Counted from the first letter of the stretch, positions 12,401 through 26,783 are shown. The stretch is 64,000 nt of DNA from Bugula neritina (GCA_964035545.1 OZ037768.1:16647375-16711374), one strand, 5' to 3'. Notes: generated by a model from the sequence alone, not told the origin. Numbers and translations: made by a program.

Positions 12401-15400
12401 AAACAGCTATTATAAGCATATTAGGTTATGTTGCAAAAATATTACAAAAAATATTTGATTAGCAAACTTTTATTTATACCTATTCCAAAAAAGAGAGGTA
12501 ATAACTAATGAACTGAGCAGTAGCCCTTCAAACCTTATTACTAGCCTCAGTTTCTATTTCTCAACTGTTCTACATATCGCATTCAGTGGGCAGTTTTTGT
12601 GCCTGATGCTTCTGTTCTGTCAAGGTTACAGCTCTTAATTAGGCACATGACAATTAGTAAAAGAATGAGTAGAATAGAGACTTTCTAAATTATTCTAGGT
12701 AAAAGTATTTATGTAAACTTAATAGAAAATCCTTATTGGAGTTGTCTGACTTTGAAGTCTATTGCCCAGCATATATAACTAACTGATTAGGATAGGAAAA
12801 TAAGCCACTGAAAATGCATTATGAATTATTAGTTCTAAAATATTGGTGTGAATCACCAGAAATATGAAACTTCACAGTTTTCTGTTATCACTAAAAAGTT
12901 AAGATTTATTAAAATCCAAATATAATTTTAAAGACATAATTATTTTAAGGATAATTGCATTAAAAAAAAATTCTGAAAATAAAAGTGTCTTATAAATGCA
13001 TTAGATAAAATTCAATAATATTTCAACGATGATTTTTTTTAAATTTTTTGTCTTCATGAACTACTAAGCACCAAGCTTTCTAATAATAATATTAACAGTT
13101 CTAGGCAGACCAAATTGCAATGATTCATATGTCATATTAGACATGCATGCAAAGCTATATTACATGTAGTCTATACTCTATATAGGCTATAGGTAAACTT
13201 GCTTGTTACATTCAAAAAATTTAAATACATGCCTGACAATTACTTTAATATACATATTGTTATAGACTATACAATTATAGTGAGGCCCAGTTGTTAGGAT
13301 TACAAGTAGAAAAACACCATTTTGAAAAGAGACAACAATTTCAATATCATAATTTCTTGTTTTAATTACCTAACGTCTATAGAATTATTGCACCTAAGTT
13401 CTTTGCATGTGAAATCACAATGTCTTTGAAAAATTTCTTTTAGTATTAGAGCATATAGTATTAAGAATTTTCAATCTACTGATATGTTATAACAAAACAA
13501 TACAAGTGTTGATGTGCACAGACCTGGGTCAATGTAAGTTCTTGGCAGCTACCTGTGGTAACTATAAGCTATGAGGAGCTTTCAGCAATTTCTATGTGAT
13601 TGACGCTTGAAAAGACATTGCCAGATTTAAGAAAATATGATGGCATATGCTATGTATAGCAAGCAACAGTTTCACTGCTGAACTTCTAGAAAACTATAAT
13701 TTGCATTACAAACTTCCTTAGTAATTGCTTTCATAAAAATTTTGAATTCTCACAAAAGTCTACTTTCTTAATACTGTTTACTTGTAGTTAATAGTAGATT
13801 GAACTACTTTTAGGTGGACCACGTGAGCCCAAAGATATGTTACTTCGCCAATGAAACTGTATCAAGCAAATACCAAGTGATAGTTCTTTTATGTAAAACA
13901 GCGGATGATTCCTTCCGAATTGTCAATCTGATAAAGCAGAAAGTCAAGACCCAAGGCTATTACAAAGCGCACAGTCAATGGCTACAAAAGGGTACTTTTT
14001 CGACTGACAATGAACAAACAACTCCGCAATCTAAACGGCGAACTCTTGCCTCAGTTGAGGTTGTGAGCAGCCCCAAAGAATACAAAAAATATGCTTGGGG
14101 GTTACGGCAAAGCCCCAGCATTAACTCATCTCGAGCACAGTCTACACGAAGCTCTACAGGGGAAAGTCTTAGAAGTCAGCCAACTCACAAGGGTCAAGGT
14201 CATAAGCATGCCAACAAAAGTTTAGAAGACAATTTCTCTAAATGCTCAGGGTATAGTCAAATGTGCCGCACTGATTCAATGCGTAGCAGCAAATCTTCTT
14301 TAACAAAAAGTAGAAAGAGTAACTCTTTACTTGTGAGTCAACCAACTCCAGCCACTGGCAAACATAGCGATGGTAAGGGAGTGTTAGTCCTAGCCAATAG
14401 AAAACCTGTTATTCACAGTTATCAAAGATCTTCTTCTTGTGACAAACCAACTTCTGATAGAGATTCTCGCGACAGCATCAAACAGGATGTGGTGATGAGA
14501 AAAGTGAGGGGCCGGTACAGGGATCCACTTTCAGGTACAGTATAATAGAATAACTAATAGCAAATACTCTATTGCCTTTTATAAATTAAAGACAATATAA
14601 TGTAGTTATGACTAAGAGTTGAAACTTGATATAGAATTAACAGCTTATTATAGTAAAATATTTTATGTATTTATAATATATGAGGTTTGCATATGTAATT
14701 ACAGTAAAAGATAGTTTAGCAGTTAGCTCAATGCCAATAGGTTTCATCAAGTCGGCCAATCAGTTCCTTGTTATATAAGAACAATAGAATGTTTTAAATA
14801 GCTTATTAAGTCATTCATCCTGTGTATATCAGTTGCTATGGCAACTTGTTATACTTTAAAACTTATATATTGCAATTTATAAGCTGCCAATGAAAAAATA
14901 TGCAACGAATAAATAATAAAACATGATTACTTTTCATCATGTTATACACTCAATTTGATATAATAATCATATAAACCAGTTAATTCATTTTTGAATAGTA
15001 GATACTAAACAATAATAAATTCTACTAAGTTGTTGTGAAAGTCTATTGCATCTCAGTACACAAACTACCTGCCAGTATACTAAGCATAAACACACTGGCA
15101 GGTTTGCTGCTATTAGTTTAGTATTTAAAGCACTCGCACAAATGCCTGCCTGTATACAGCATAAGTAATTTAATTGCACTATATTAGCAAGTTAGACTGT
15201 ATGTATGATATATAATATAATATTGATATATGTACTGGCAATAACAAACCCCATCAGTGCATTTCTCGTTTGCACTGCACCTCCACACACAAATACTGGA
15301 AGGTGTAGCTGGGCTGTAATGGATAATTTTACATAATTACAACATGTTCAAGACGTGAGTACAACTTTATTAACTGTTTCATAAGATGCGTGGTAAAGCA

Positions 15401-18400
15401 TCACAAATTTTCTATTATATCAACAAATATTTTCATCAATGTATATAAATATCTGGGATATCAATACAAATTATTAGCTCAATGCAAAATCTAGGCTATT
15501 ATTTTAATACTTGTTGTTTTATAAGCCTACTTGCTATGGTCAGAAAGATAGGCATAAAGATTTCAGTATATTCTTATTTTGGTCAATGGTGAAAATTTTT
15601 GTTGATAACGAAAACTATTGGGCATTTGCAAATACTACACGGTGAACTTGTACAGTGGCACACACATGTATGTGTAAATTAACTAACAAATAAATAAATA
15701 GATATAGCTACAGCCTACAGAGTTCAAAAACAGAGTATAAGTTATATTATATATACATGTATATTATATAATACTTGTATATACACACAAGGTGAAAGTC
15801 ATTATTTTGCAGATACATTTCTACAGGCTTATTCTACTACCATTTATAACTGTGGGATTTTATTAAAACAATCTGCATCTATTGCATAATGAAGAAAGAT
15901 ATAATGTTGCATGTAGTTTTACATTTATCATTATTACAACAGACTGAAAGAATGTCCATATAAGTTTCTCACTAAACACTTGCATAGGCAAACCATTTCT
16001 TCATTCCTGTGAATTTGATTATGCTTTTATTACTTGCTTATTAAGGTATGGAAGTTCTAATCACCGACTCAAAATATACAACAGTTTAGTTCATATAGAA
16101 TCAAGTATGCAGAGCTGAAGGATAACCCAATAACTAGATAATTAATTACCTTATCAGCTGCTATAATATAATGTCAGTCAGCAAACTCACCCATATTCAC
16201 CTGTAGGCTATGCAGTAATATGATATGTAACATAACAATATAATATCTTCATGTGTTCAAATGAGTAAACAACCTATAATACATACATTGCTAAAAATTC
16301 ACCTCTTCAATATAAACTTGTTATACAAAAAAATTCAATCAAAATTTGTTTGCTACAATCATATTGCTGTATCTGTTTCTAGCAACTGGAACAATTTATT
16401 GGAATTTTATACGAAAATATTGCTTGATAAATAGATTATCATGCGACTGCAATACAATACATGCATATATGTGTTCGTGTGTGCATGCACATTTTCAAGA
16501 GTTTAAAATCAATTACTTGTTGCATTTTCATTCAAAGAAAGGCTCTCAGCATACTTGCAGTTGCTTATCCAATTTCAAGTGAAGGTACAGTCTACACCAT
16601 TAGTTTACATCAGGTTACCCATAGGAACTTAGCAAGCTATGAGTAGGTTTCTGAAGGTGCACTCAGGCAATGCATTTATTACCTTGGCAACTGGTAAAGC
16701 TACTGTTGGTTGCTAAGTAGGTTTATATTAAATAACATTAACATATTAAGCTAATGGCCTGAAGTCTAAACATTGCTTGTGTATATTACAGGTTTCACAG
16801 CGAGTACAACAGTAGAAAGTGCAATGAAATCTTCAATTATGCAGTACGATAGTGATGCAGAAAATGGAGAGTCAGCAGAACATCTACAGCAGAACTCAAA
16901 TGGTATTGCAAGAATAGTAGTTGGGGGAAATGAAAAGAGTGACGACTCCAATCTGCCAACGTCAACAGAACATAGCAGGGAGCTCAGTCCAACGCTATCT
17001 CAACAATGCTTGACAATAACAGAACAGGAAGTAGAACCAGAAACTGGGAATGATGATCGTCAATCTGGAGATGGAGCTGCTGGCAGTGATGACCTTATCA
17101 ACTCGGTTCACGTCACAAAAAGCTGCCCTGTTGAAAACGATGCTTGTGAAAATCTAGTTGTTTCCACTGCTAACTCTTTAGAAGGTGTATATGACAATGT
17201 TGATAGTCGGAAAGGAAGTGATGATATTCTGGAGAGTGTGAGTGATATGATTCGTTCATTTGACATGTCAGAGTGCAATCAGAAGAAAGGCAGTGTAAGT
17301 CAGCATGAAGAAGATGGAGAAGAAGAGTATCAGCTGGTGCTGACTGGACTAAAACATCTGACAGACGAAAGCAGCAAAACAGACGGTCGTGCAAAAAAGC
17401 TGAGTAATCTGCGCCAGAATGAAGTCGCTTTGTCAAGTAGTCATCCAGCAACAAAAGTAACACAGAATAAAGTTGTTCTTGAAAAACCCGTAAAACAGAT
17501 CAAGACGAAATATGTGGAGCAAAAAGCTGACTTAGCTTCTTACCAGTCAAAACTCTCTACAAAACAACCACAGACTACATCAAAGGTGAGTGGTGATGTG
17601 GTAGCTAAAAGCTCCCACCCTCAATCTGTTACCAATGGTTTACATTTGATTCGAGCTAATAATGACTTAAGACGGAGTTCTCGAAGGAAAGGCCAATATA
17701 GGTCAATTGCTGAGTACGAGCAATTTCAAAACCAAGTGAAAACTGAAAATAATTTACAAAATAATACGAAAGTATATACATCCTCACCAACATGCAGCAA
17801 AAGTTTGAAAATACAAAATCATCAAAATGCAAATGCAGATGAGTTATTTGTGCATGATGACAGAAAAACTAGACCTCACTCTTCAAAGAATCAAGTACCT
17901 AGTTTAGATGCTAGTGCTAGACGAACGTCTATTATTTCTGCTGCGACATCAGCACCTACCAGTGTTGTGTTAAGACGTCTACCCAGCTCTCAATCAGAAT
18001 CAGGTGCAGCCAAAGTTGGAAAAACAACAAGGAAGAGTAACAGTTTTGATGGTAAAATGAAACCTTTATCAATGCATAAGTTACCTGAAGAGAATGTTAG
18101 CCAAAATGGACTTACCTTAGTTGGAAGTAGAAACAGTTTAATTAGCCATGATTCAACCTCAGTAACTACAAACTCTAAGTACCGTCAACTAGGGAGATCT
18201 AATAAACATCTGTCTCTGGGTGAGCCTATCATAGTAGAAGAAAAAGCAAGAACATCTCAACAACAGTTTGTATCAGAGAGCAAAAGAATACCATTACAAT
18301 GGACACCACTTTCCAGAGGAAAGAAACACCAAAAAATAAAGTATATCTCAATACTACCAAATGCTCCGGACTCTCGCATATTTCAGCGTCAGGCCGTAAG

Positions 18401-18758
18401 TGAAGGACCGGCACACTGGAATGAAACAAATTGGAACCAAAGGCCAGATTTCAAGCGGTTCTTTGATAGCATATTAACTTATGGGCCTCACGGGACTAAA
18501 TCTCATCTTAAACGAGCATGCAATAAAACATCTAAAGTACATTCTAATCCACCAGATGTGGTACTTGAGTCACTTCCTTTTGAATACTCAAAAAGAGAGG
18601 ATGACTCCGATACCGACAGTTCTATTAGGTCATCTGCATCTGCTTACTGGCCACCTGAGTTGAAGCAGCAATCTAACTGTGAAGCAGATTTTGAAGAAGC
18701 TGCAAGTTGGCAGTTTCACAATCCTGTGGACCATAAGAGAAAGTTCGTTAATCTGTAA
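9447..18758 (+). CDS. Large disordered protein with a PTB-like core (unnamed), 4 exons found
   Basis: Exons are 9447-9527, 11209-11352, 13814-14534 and 16792-18758. All have GT-AG borders with phases 0, 0 and 1, and give about 970 aa ending at TAA 18756-18758. An in-frame TAA at 9441 favours the ATG at 9447, but exon 1 could instead be internal and spliced from further upstream. Residues 30-125 resemble the C-terminal two thirds of a PTB/PID fold: KIRVKISRNSFTLTD, then HNKIERIPI, VSPKICYFANE, KYQVIVLLCKTADDSFRIVNLI. The first strand (the usual YLG) is missing. The rest is Ser/Thr/Lys-rich and acidic, with no catalytic motif. The last exon (1.97 kb) encodes two thirds of the protein, with a conserved-looking block near 600-620 codons before a WPPEL segment. 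A peptide-binding scaffold role is an inference; no orthologue was recognised. Confidence 0.72.
14535..16791 (+). other. 2.26-kb intron of the PTB-like gene
   Basis: The intron begins TCAG|GTACAG and ends TATTACAG|GT. It is AT-rich, with no exon in either strand that I can support and only short palindromic TA-rich patches (about 15200-15230 and 15740-15780). Confidence 0.7.
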
Positions 18759-19078
18759 CTTCATTTATTGGCTACTGACTGCTTTTTTATCAACATTGTG
18801 TTTTTTAGTTTTACATGCTAAATATTTTGCTACGCAGTTGGACAGCAGCCAATAAGGACATTTGAAAGAGTACAACACATGTCTGTGAATGGTATAGACA
18901 TGCTACTTTACTTGCTTTATACAGCTGTGATAGAATATTATGAAAAGAGCTTTTCACCCAGATTAAAAATATTTTTTGCTACAAGCCTTTAAAATTAGTT
19001 ACATTGTTTAGATTTAAGGACAGTTATACATTATTTTTGTAATGCCTAGCAATATATTGTAGAAAACGCAGTTTATAG

Positions 19079-19084
19079 AATAAA
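19079..19084 (+). promoter_or_regulatory. Polyadenylation signal of the first PTB-like gene
   Basis: AATAAA about 320 bases after the TAA. It is the first such hexamer downstream, so a 3' UTR of about 340 bases is likely. Confidence 0.5.
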
Positions 19085-20254
19085 ACTAATATAATTTATT
19101 TGGATCAGTCAGTATCTGATAGCTGAAACAGATGACACATAATGAAGCACCAGGAGTTGTCTGCCCTTTGATTGTTTTTAAAATCCAAGCTTCTACTAGG
19201 TAACCAGAAACCTATAAGCTATGCAAATACACATATAAGTAGAGCTTATACTTGATGACTATGCCTTAACTCATATACATGTAGATAGCTATAAAATATG
19301 GAGTCTAGATTATTTTAGTGCTAGATACTTCAATACTTGACACCAGCCTGGGTTCATAAACTATTTGCTAATGAGTTCATTGAGCATTTATTGCATATTG
19401 ATTTACACAAACCCCCTATTCAATTTGAATAAGCTAGTTCTTTGAGCTCAACACAATGTGCAAACAAAAGGCTGGCTTAACTGGTTTAACTCAAGCGGTG
19501 TGCAGTCTCTTTGGTGAAATGGCCTAGAAAGTAGCTACAAGGTGTTTGTTATGGCTAATGGTTTTCCTCTACTCATCAACCTTGTTTGGTAAGTTTATTT
19601 ATCAGACTGGTGATAGAACATTACTGCAACTCACCTTAAATTACTGTTAAGTGCTGTTGGCTGAACTTATCAAAATGTTCATAGTTATTTCTCAAAAATG
19701 AAAAAGTGATTGAGCAAAACAACTTAACTACTATTGCACTAAGTTACAGCATAGATCAGCCTTGGCGCAAGCATAGTTAGTTATTAAACATGCAAAGTGA
19801 TATGAAATGTGTATGTTGGGTGTTTAAGGAGTTCCTAGTAGAGCTACTGTTAGACCGCTTAAAATAAATAACAATTTTTGTGCAGTAAAAAAGACCCTAG
19901 AAGCAGCACCAAATTAGGGTGACTTAGTGCAGAGTTTGCAACTCTAACTTCAAACTCAAGATCCCAAACACTGCACTCAGTGATCACCAACTCAGTGCTG
20001 CATAAAGCAATTTCTAATTGAGAAACTTTAATAGTCTAAGTTCTTTTATTGCACTAATTAATTTTGCTTTGGGATGAAGGCTAAATTTCTGTGAGAACAT
20101 AACTTCTTTTGCTAGATTTTTCACTTTCAAGGCTCCATCATACAGTAACAGCATAATCATATGCTTATGAAATACTTATATTAGCTTACATAAAGTAGTT
20201 TTTTGCAGGTCATTCTAGAAATTGTTGTTTCCAATCAGCACAGCAAATACTGCC
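19085..20254. other. Intergenic/5' region between the two PTB-like genes
   Basis: No coding exon is seen. The segment holds an acceptor TTTTTTGCAG at 20199-20208, implying that the next gene has at least one non-coding 5' exon in or before this interval. It also holds a fragment (19909-20000) loosely similar to 58000-58070. Confidence 0.4.
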
Positions 20255-23200
20255 ATGTCTGAAAGGCCTCATAAAAAGTTGACAAAATGTCACGTGCTGT
20301 TTTTGGGTGATTCTACCCCAAAGCAATCAAGCCAAGGGTTGGAGGCTTTACAGCAGCCTTTGATGACATGTTACCCGGTGGACAAGCACAACGAAGTAGA
20401 AGGCATCGATTCATGGCTGACAATATTCACATCTGGAATTTTGCTACAGTTTGTTGGTACCAAGACTGAGACCCCAACACCGATATGGTTTCCCATACAG
20501 AACTTGCACATAGCGGCCGCCACCAAGTGCGTCAACTACCTTCACCCAGAGACCGGTCAGCGCATGGAAACAGAGTTTGTCGACATCAACAATGAGATGG
20601 CGCAGAAGAGCAGCCACCCACCACTTTTCTCTATTATTGTGAGGAAGGCCTCGGGAAAACGTATTCTACGATGCTACACTTTTCTTGTGCGAGAAGAAGC
20701 TCCAGCAGTGGCAATGGTAGATGCGGTTACATACGCATACAGTAATAAGTCCGGCTGGTCCAGCAACCACCCTCCGCAAGAGGTAAGAATTAGTATATAA
20801 TATGATTTCAAATAAAGGCAGGTTTTAGCTTGCTGTTTTAGTATTTGAGCACCAAGGACAACCACTTTTATTACAGCTCAATAACTTTTAGTTTTATTCT
20901 ATAATTATTTGTCTGATTAGTAATTGGAAGTAAGATTTGGGAGGATATTGAGTGTAAGGACTGATTAAATGCAACAACTTAAAGCAAAATCTTATAGCTG
21001 TACAATGGCTATGTTAGTCAAAACTGTGAGTGTTTTAGTTTACTGCATGATTTTATGACAGAGTCATTGGCATTGGCATATTATGCCAACTTCAATGGCT
21101 AGTATCTATTGACTACCTCACACTATCAATCAGTTAATATCCACTGTATAATTACTAAAAGTGGACAATGTTATACAGGATACAATGGCAAATTCTTGGC
21201 ACCATACTGTAGCAAAAACTTGAATTTTCTAATTAATTTTTTAACCACCCACATTTTACTTAATTATATGAAAATTATAAGGCAGCATTGTATTTTCAAC
21301 TTGGAATTTGATAATTTTGAAATTGAGAATACTTGTTGAAGACTTCTGACATTGCCTCCCATACTTCAAAGATGATATCTTTGTTTAAATGCTCTCTTAT
21401 ACAAACTTTCTTTAGAGTTTTGATTAATTTTGATTAAAGCAAAACTTCAGGCTAAATCACATAAACAAATTTCATTAGAATAAAGTATTATGGCCATTAA
21501 TATAAAAAAATAGAAGGCTAGTTATAGTTATAGTAGTAGGTATGACTATGCATTAATTAAACTCAAATTACTTTATATAGTAGTTGATACTTTTGTTCAG
21601 TATAAGCCGACTATAAATTTGTCTATTCGCTATTTCTGCAACATAAAACAAAATTGGGAATGATTTTAGGCGTGGTTTTATTTGATTGCTAATAATCCAT
21701 AATACAGTGCATTGTTTGTAACTCAGATATATAAGGTGTGCCACATGCCTACGCCCAGGTAATGTTATACACTAAGCAATGAATTGTCAAGTGTAGCATT
21801 ACTATATATTACATCAGTGTTTAATATTAGGCCTATAGCCCTATACAATACACCTGGATGAATCATTAATTCTATATGCAATGCTGAAGCTATTTTACAA
21901 AATAGATGATCAGCTTAGATCTTGCTTATGTATGCTTGCTTATTGTTTGACCATTGAAATATTAAATGCCTATCTCAACTGATGTATTAATACCCAACTG
22001 TCTAGTCTAGTAGGTATTTGTATTTCAAACCTGTAACACTGTATGGTGGCTTAACTGAAAAAGGATGGAGTGTCTTTGACAATACTCTATCTACCTACAG
22101 CTTGCCTTTTGCACCTGATTACTCAGGCTTGTTTTATGAGTTCTAAGGAATTGAATCCTAAAGTTACAATTAAACAAAATAATAAAAAGCTGAATTATTG
22201 CTCGGGTAAGCATATTAATATTTTTGGCGCTACCTTCAATTCCCAACTCTATCATTTGGCTGATATCACCATGTATGATGTCAGTTTGTGATGTCACTAT
22301 ATTATTGTTATATTCCATCAGATTATTCATGACGAGTTACTGCCTGGCCAGACAGTAGAAGACACGGATGAGATTGACGAATTTGATAGTGTCAGCGCTG
22401 CTGGTAGGAGAGAACAAGATCAGGCTTCTTCCACAAACATGAACAATGCTTACAATGATTCCATTCATGGCCCTCCAGGGTCAAAGGCTTTTCCTTATCA
22501 CTTGGCTAGAAAATATACGCTTACCAACACTAACCGTGGCTACTCTACTTCACCAACACGTCGCCCGATACCACCTGAATTCATAGTCGCCTCTGCAAAT
22601 GACTCCATTCGCTCAGGCCGCCATGTTGTAAGGAATGGTCCACCACTTCCACCATTCATGAGAGCTGACTTGGAGGGAAGTTTGAGGGCAACATCTTCAG
22701 TGAGGGTGATAAGAGACCCAAGAACGAGGACATCTGTGATTGAGAAAGTTATCAGACAGCCAGTCCCAGTGCCTGTTTATCAGCCACCTCCACCGCCCCA
22801 GATTATCAGAGAGCCTGTGTTTGTACGTCAACCACCAGAGGTGAGGCTGCATGAGGTTTAAATCAGCGAAGCTCAGCCAGCCATACAAACTGTCATCTTT
22901 TTAAAAATTTTCTAATAATGAGTAATTTGAATGTAAGAGCTCTGTCAGAGGTCACGTTTTATGCTGTAAAATGAGGCTTAGTGGTTTGCTACATGACTGG
23001 GACATAGTTACATATTATTTGAATAAATGTATATATACTATGAATAATACAAGATGCTTGCTTATTGACATGTTAAAGAAATCTTTACTTATGAGGTAGT
23101 TGTTAGTTGTGTGTGCGCTATGTACGTATGTATACATATATATACACAATGATAATCCCTTTATGCCTCTCCCTACGTGCTCTGTTCTAATGCTGATAGA

Positions 23201-26200
23201 TACGTCATGTGAACAGACACATCCCAGTGCCTGTTGAAGTTCCAGTACCCTTCCCGGCTGGTCCTGATTCTAGAAGAGTTGAAGATAGCTGGCAGCATTC
23301 CAGAAGCAACAGATCCGCTCACAAGAAGTCACATAACACTTTCAAGGTACCAAACTTAATTCTCCAATTTTTAACTACAGGATCCCCACAACCTAAGTGA
23401 AGATTATAAATAAAAGTGTAAATTTATAGTTAAATATTTAGATAAATTTACTTGCATTTTGAGTGGTTAAGAACAAATAACTTTCAGCTTCTGGCAGAAC
23501 ACTTAAATACTGTCTTTTCTTGCATTTTTTTAACCAAATATCAAATTTATTCAAGTAAAGTAAGCAAAACTTTTTGATAGGCCAAGTCCCTTTGGTATAG
23601 TGTGCAGGTGGAGCATCTCGCGAGAGCATAACTTCTTTTGTGGAATATTTTTCATCTAGAATGCTGGCTTTATTCACAGTTCTCATTACTAAACCTACCT
23701 GTGTGGTTTGCATAGTTTACTGTCTGGAGTGAAGCACATAGTTTCATGAATAGCTAAATATTCAGAATTAGTTGCTCACATTCATACAAAAATAATCATG
23801 GAATTATTTATCAAAGAAGTGAATATTATGCAATAGCCTATTGAAACAGTGTCAATGAGCCTGGTGGATATGTGTGACATAGATTGAGTTACACCTGAGA
23901 GAGGATATGTTATACTATGCATGTTGTATTAGTGTCAAATCAAGATGCAAAATACATATTATAGCATATATTATGTTGATGTTTCAGAACTATCAGGTAT
24001 ATGATGAGAGAATTTTAAGGTCAGGCCAGAATGAGAGACCAACCTTCTTCACAGACCCTCACCAGCCGTTCATACACAATGGTTACCCAATTCAAATGGG
24101 ATATGGGCCTGTAGAAAGCCATCACAGGACACAACGCAGAGCAAGTTCAATTTTTACTCGCTGCAAAGTGGTAGCAGTACTAATTTAAAAAGCAGTAAAC
24201 TTTTTTTTATAATTAACCTTGTGTACTGCACGATATTTGTGATTTTTTTAGTGAATCAATAAGTATCAAAAGAATGCCTTACAAGTTATTTGGGTCGTTT
24301 CAAGTGTATTCAATCGAAAATTCAGATGTCATTCATAGTTTCTTGCAAGACTAACAAAATTATTGAGAATGAGTATCCATATTATATTATTAGCACCATG
24401 AAAGGAGGAGGAAGAAATCAAGAGGCAGCAGCAGTGACAGCAGTCTGTCAGACAATGGAGAGAGGGGCTTTATAGGTCAATGGACAGCGGGCAACCCCTA
24501 CCGTTACAGGTACGTAATAACTCGCTGCATGCTTTAAAGTATCACCAACTCACACAAGTTTATAGTAATACTATCCCTGTGAGAAACCCCTGAAGGAAAG
24601 GGCTTTTTTAAATCGGACTAAGGACTTATTCAGATGGGGCACAGGAGCAATTATGGCTGGATGCGCTTCCTAACATCACCAGTGTCCTTTGCTGGGGATC
24701 GAACCTATGACTTCAGGTTTACTAAGCCAGCACTCTAACTTCTAGGCCATAACTAGTATCAATATGCCGGACTTAATAAAGCATACACTTAATTTTTTAA
24801 AGTGATTTATTTATAGAATAAGGCTATAGAATAATATCTAGTAATCCAGATTTAATTGTGAGCAATTTTGTTGAATTTGTTCAGAAATGGTATTGAGATA
24901 ACGGAGTTACATTCTCCTGATGATATAAGTGAAGATAAACAAGCTAGTAAGACTAGGAAGGGTAAATATGGTGTTCGAGAACTGGAGAAAGAGCTGGGTG
25001 ACTATCATATCAAGAAAGTGGAGCCTCGTAATAACAATGGTATGCATAATTGACCAACGATAGTTAAAGCAGCAACCACATTTATGTTAAAATGCTTGAA
25101 GATTGGCAATTGCTCAATTTGTATTCATAAAAAACATCAAAGCTCAACTGAGTTTGCAAACTACTACAAAGCAACTTTTCATGCTTGAAACCGAACTAAA
25201 ACTTCAATTAGATTCCTCAACTTGTATGCCATTTTCAACAATTCGGTAGAAAATGAAAAGCAGCAGAGTGACTTTCAATGGAAAGCAGTTTCCAAAAAAG
25301 AGAAGAAAACAGAGAAAAAACAGAAAAAAGAAAAACAGCACAAAGATGTTGTAGATGAGCCTGATTATGACAAAGGCCAGGTATATGTGGGAGCTGACCC
25401 AGTGAGTGAGCAGCCCAGTCGTAATGCATATCGCTCCAGCTTTCAAGCATACAAGTAAGATACCAACACATTCGCATACAATATTATGGGTGTTGTGTTT
25501 TTACTAATTGTGCTAGCACATTACTTTGAACAAAGCAAGATGCAATTATAAATAAAAACATAGTGGTTAATTTCAGCAGGCAAAGCAGTAGATGAAAAAA
25601 ATCTATATTAAAACGTACATATTGATGCAACATTTCGCTTCAATGCAATGAATACGTTTGTAAATATTCATAGTAAAAATTGTACAACATTATAACACAG
25701 GACATTGTACTACAGGCTAGAAGATGTAGATGGTACACCAGAAGAAAGGCAAAAGAAAGATAAGAAAAACCGAGATAGAATTCCTAGAAAATTTGACACT
25801 GCAGAGACAGAGGGTCAAGCATCAACAAGCAAGGAGTACTATTTTAAGGTAGTTTACTTTGTAATATAGGCTTACCCTAGTCACTACCCATGAAACTTAG
25901 TGCTCACAAACTACAAATACTAAAACTTTGAAGGCAAGTGTTCTTTAATGCTAAGCTTGAGAAAATGATTGTGAAAATTGTGCGATCAGCCTAAGTGAAA
26001 TGCTTTCTACAAAAATGGAATGAATTCAAAAAATTAGTAAGAGCCAAAGTTTAAAAATGACCATCTTTATTTTTGCCCATAAATGAAAATTTGCTATTGG
26101 TTGATCATGAATTTATCAATGCAAATTGGTGCATCAATAGGATTCTGGGTAGCTTGATTATATTAAATACAAACTGTCATACAGGAAGCAACGAGCCAAG

Positions 26201-26448
26201 CTCCAAGGAACTGGATGGACGAACAGAGAGAGCACATGAATGAGAGGGCATTCTCCAGCTCACTGGCTAATGATCCTCCGCAAGAAGGCACCAATGCATA
26301 TGCTCTCAACACAGCAATTGACGAGGACGATATGTTCCACAGACCTATGCCGGGCCTACGCCCACCTGGGGCTATTCCAGTGCCACCTCCAATTCCTGAC
26401 CACCTCAAACTCAATATTGGTGGAGGAAAAGCTACTGACCTGTACTAA
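20255..26448 (+). CDS. PTB/PID-like domain scaffold protein (unnamed), 9 exons
   Basis: Exons are 20255-20782, 22322-22840, 23200-23346, 23988-24167, 24394-24509, 24885-25039, 25250-25454, 25716-25848 and 26185-26448. Phases agree throughout and give about 748 aa. The start ATG lies 46 bases inside an exon. Residues 10-165 look like a PTB fold: HVLFLGDS, GIDSWLTIFTSGILLQ, WFPIQNLHIAAATKCVNYL, HPPLFSIIVRKASGKRILRC, then a final helix with VAMVDAVTYAYS. The middle is Pro- and Arg-rich (RQPVPVPVYQPPPPPQ), followed by a charged Ser/Arg stretch (RRRKKSRGSSSDSS), a Lys/Glu-rich helix (KKEKKTEKKQKKEKQ) and a C-terminus with PGLRPPGAIPVPPPIPDH. That layout suits a cytoplasmic adaptor (inference). The exon-4 donor (AAA|GTGGTA) is weak and is the least certain junction. 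A SINE lies in intron 5. Confidence 0.8.
24547..24754 (-). mobile_element. tRNA-derived SINE, copy 1
   Basis: On the minus strand the head carries an A-box-like TGGCCTAGAAG and a B-box GGTTCGATCCC. Next come a shared body (CATCCAGCCATAATTGCTCC, then CATCTGAATAAGTCCTTAG) and the shared tail ending CTATAAACTTGTGTGAG. It sits in intron 5 of the second PTB-like gene, antisense to it. It is homologous to the copies at 31381 and 38801. Confidence 0.85.
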
Positions 26449-26777
26449 GCCAAGCCCGACACTCGTAGTGTCCTGCACTTGATGCACCATGAGTCTGCTA
26501 CAATCAAATAAGCTGCACTTTCAAAAACTTTGCCTGGTCAACTTTTTCACTTATTATTTACAGTAGACTATAACTATGCTCACACAAATTTCATTTTCCC
26601 ATATAGTGAAATGCTATTTACTCATTATGCATACTGCGTTAGCATTGTCAACACTACTATTCTATTTCATATGCATTCAAAGGGATCAAGTTGCACTACA
26701 CCCACACCATTCTGTATTAAGCTTTAGTAGCAATGTTAGGAGCCTAACTCTACATTATTATTCCTTTTAGCTAACTA

Positions 26778-26783
26778 TTTATT
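26778..26783 (-). promoter_or_regulatory. Candidate polyadenylation signal of ZC3H15
   Basis: TTTATT on the plus strand reads AATAAA on the minus strand, about 300 bases past the ZC3H15 stop codon. Confidence 0.35.

Noticed and set aside
16766-17463. Minus-strand open frames opposite the last exon of the first PTB-like gene
   Set aside because: Shadows of a real 656-codon plus-strand exon with consistent phase.
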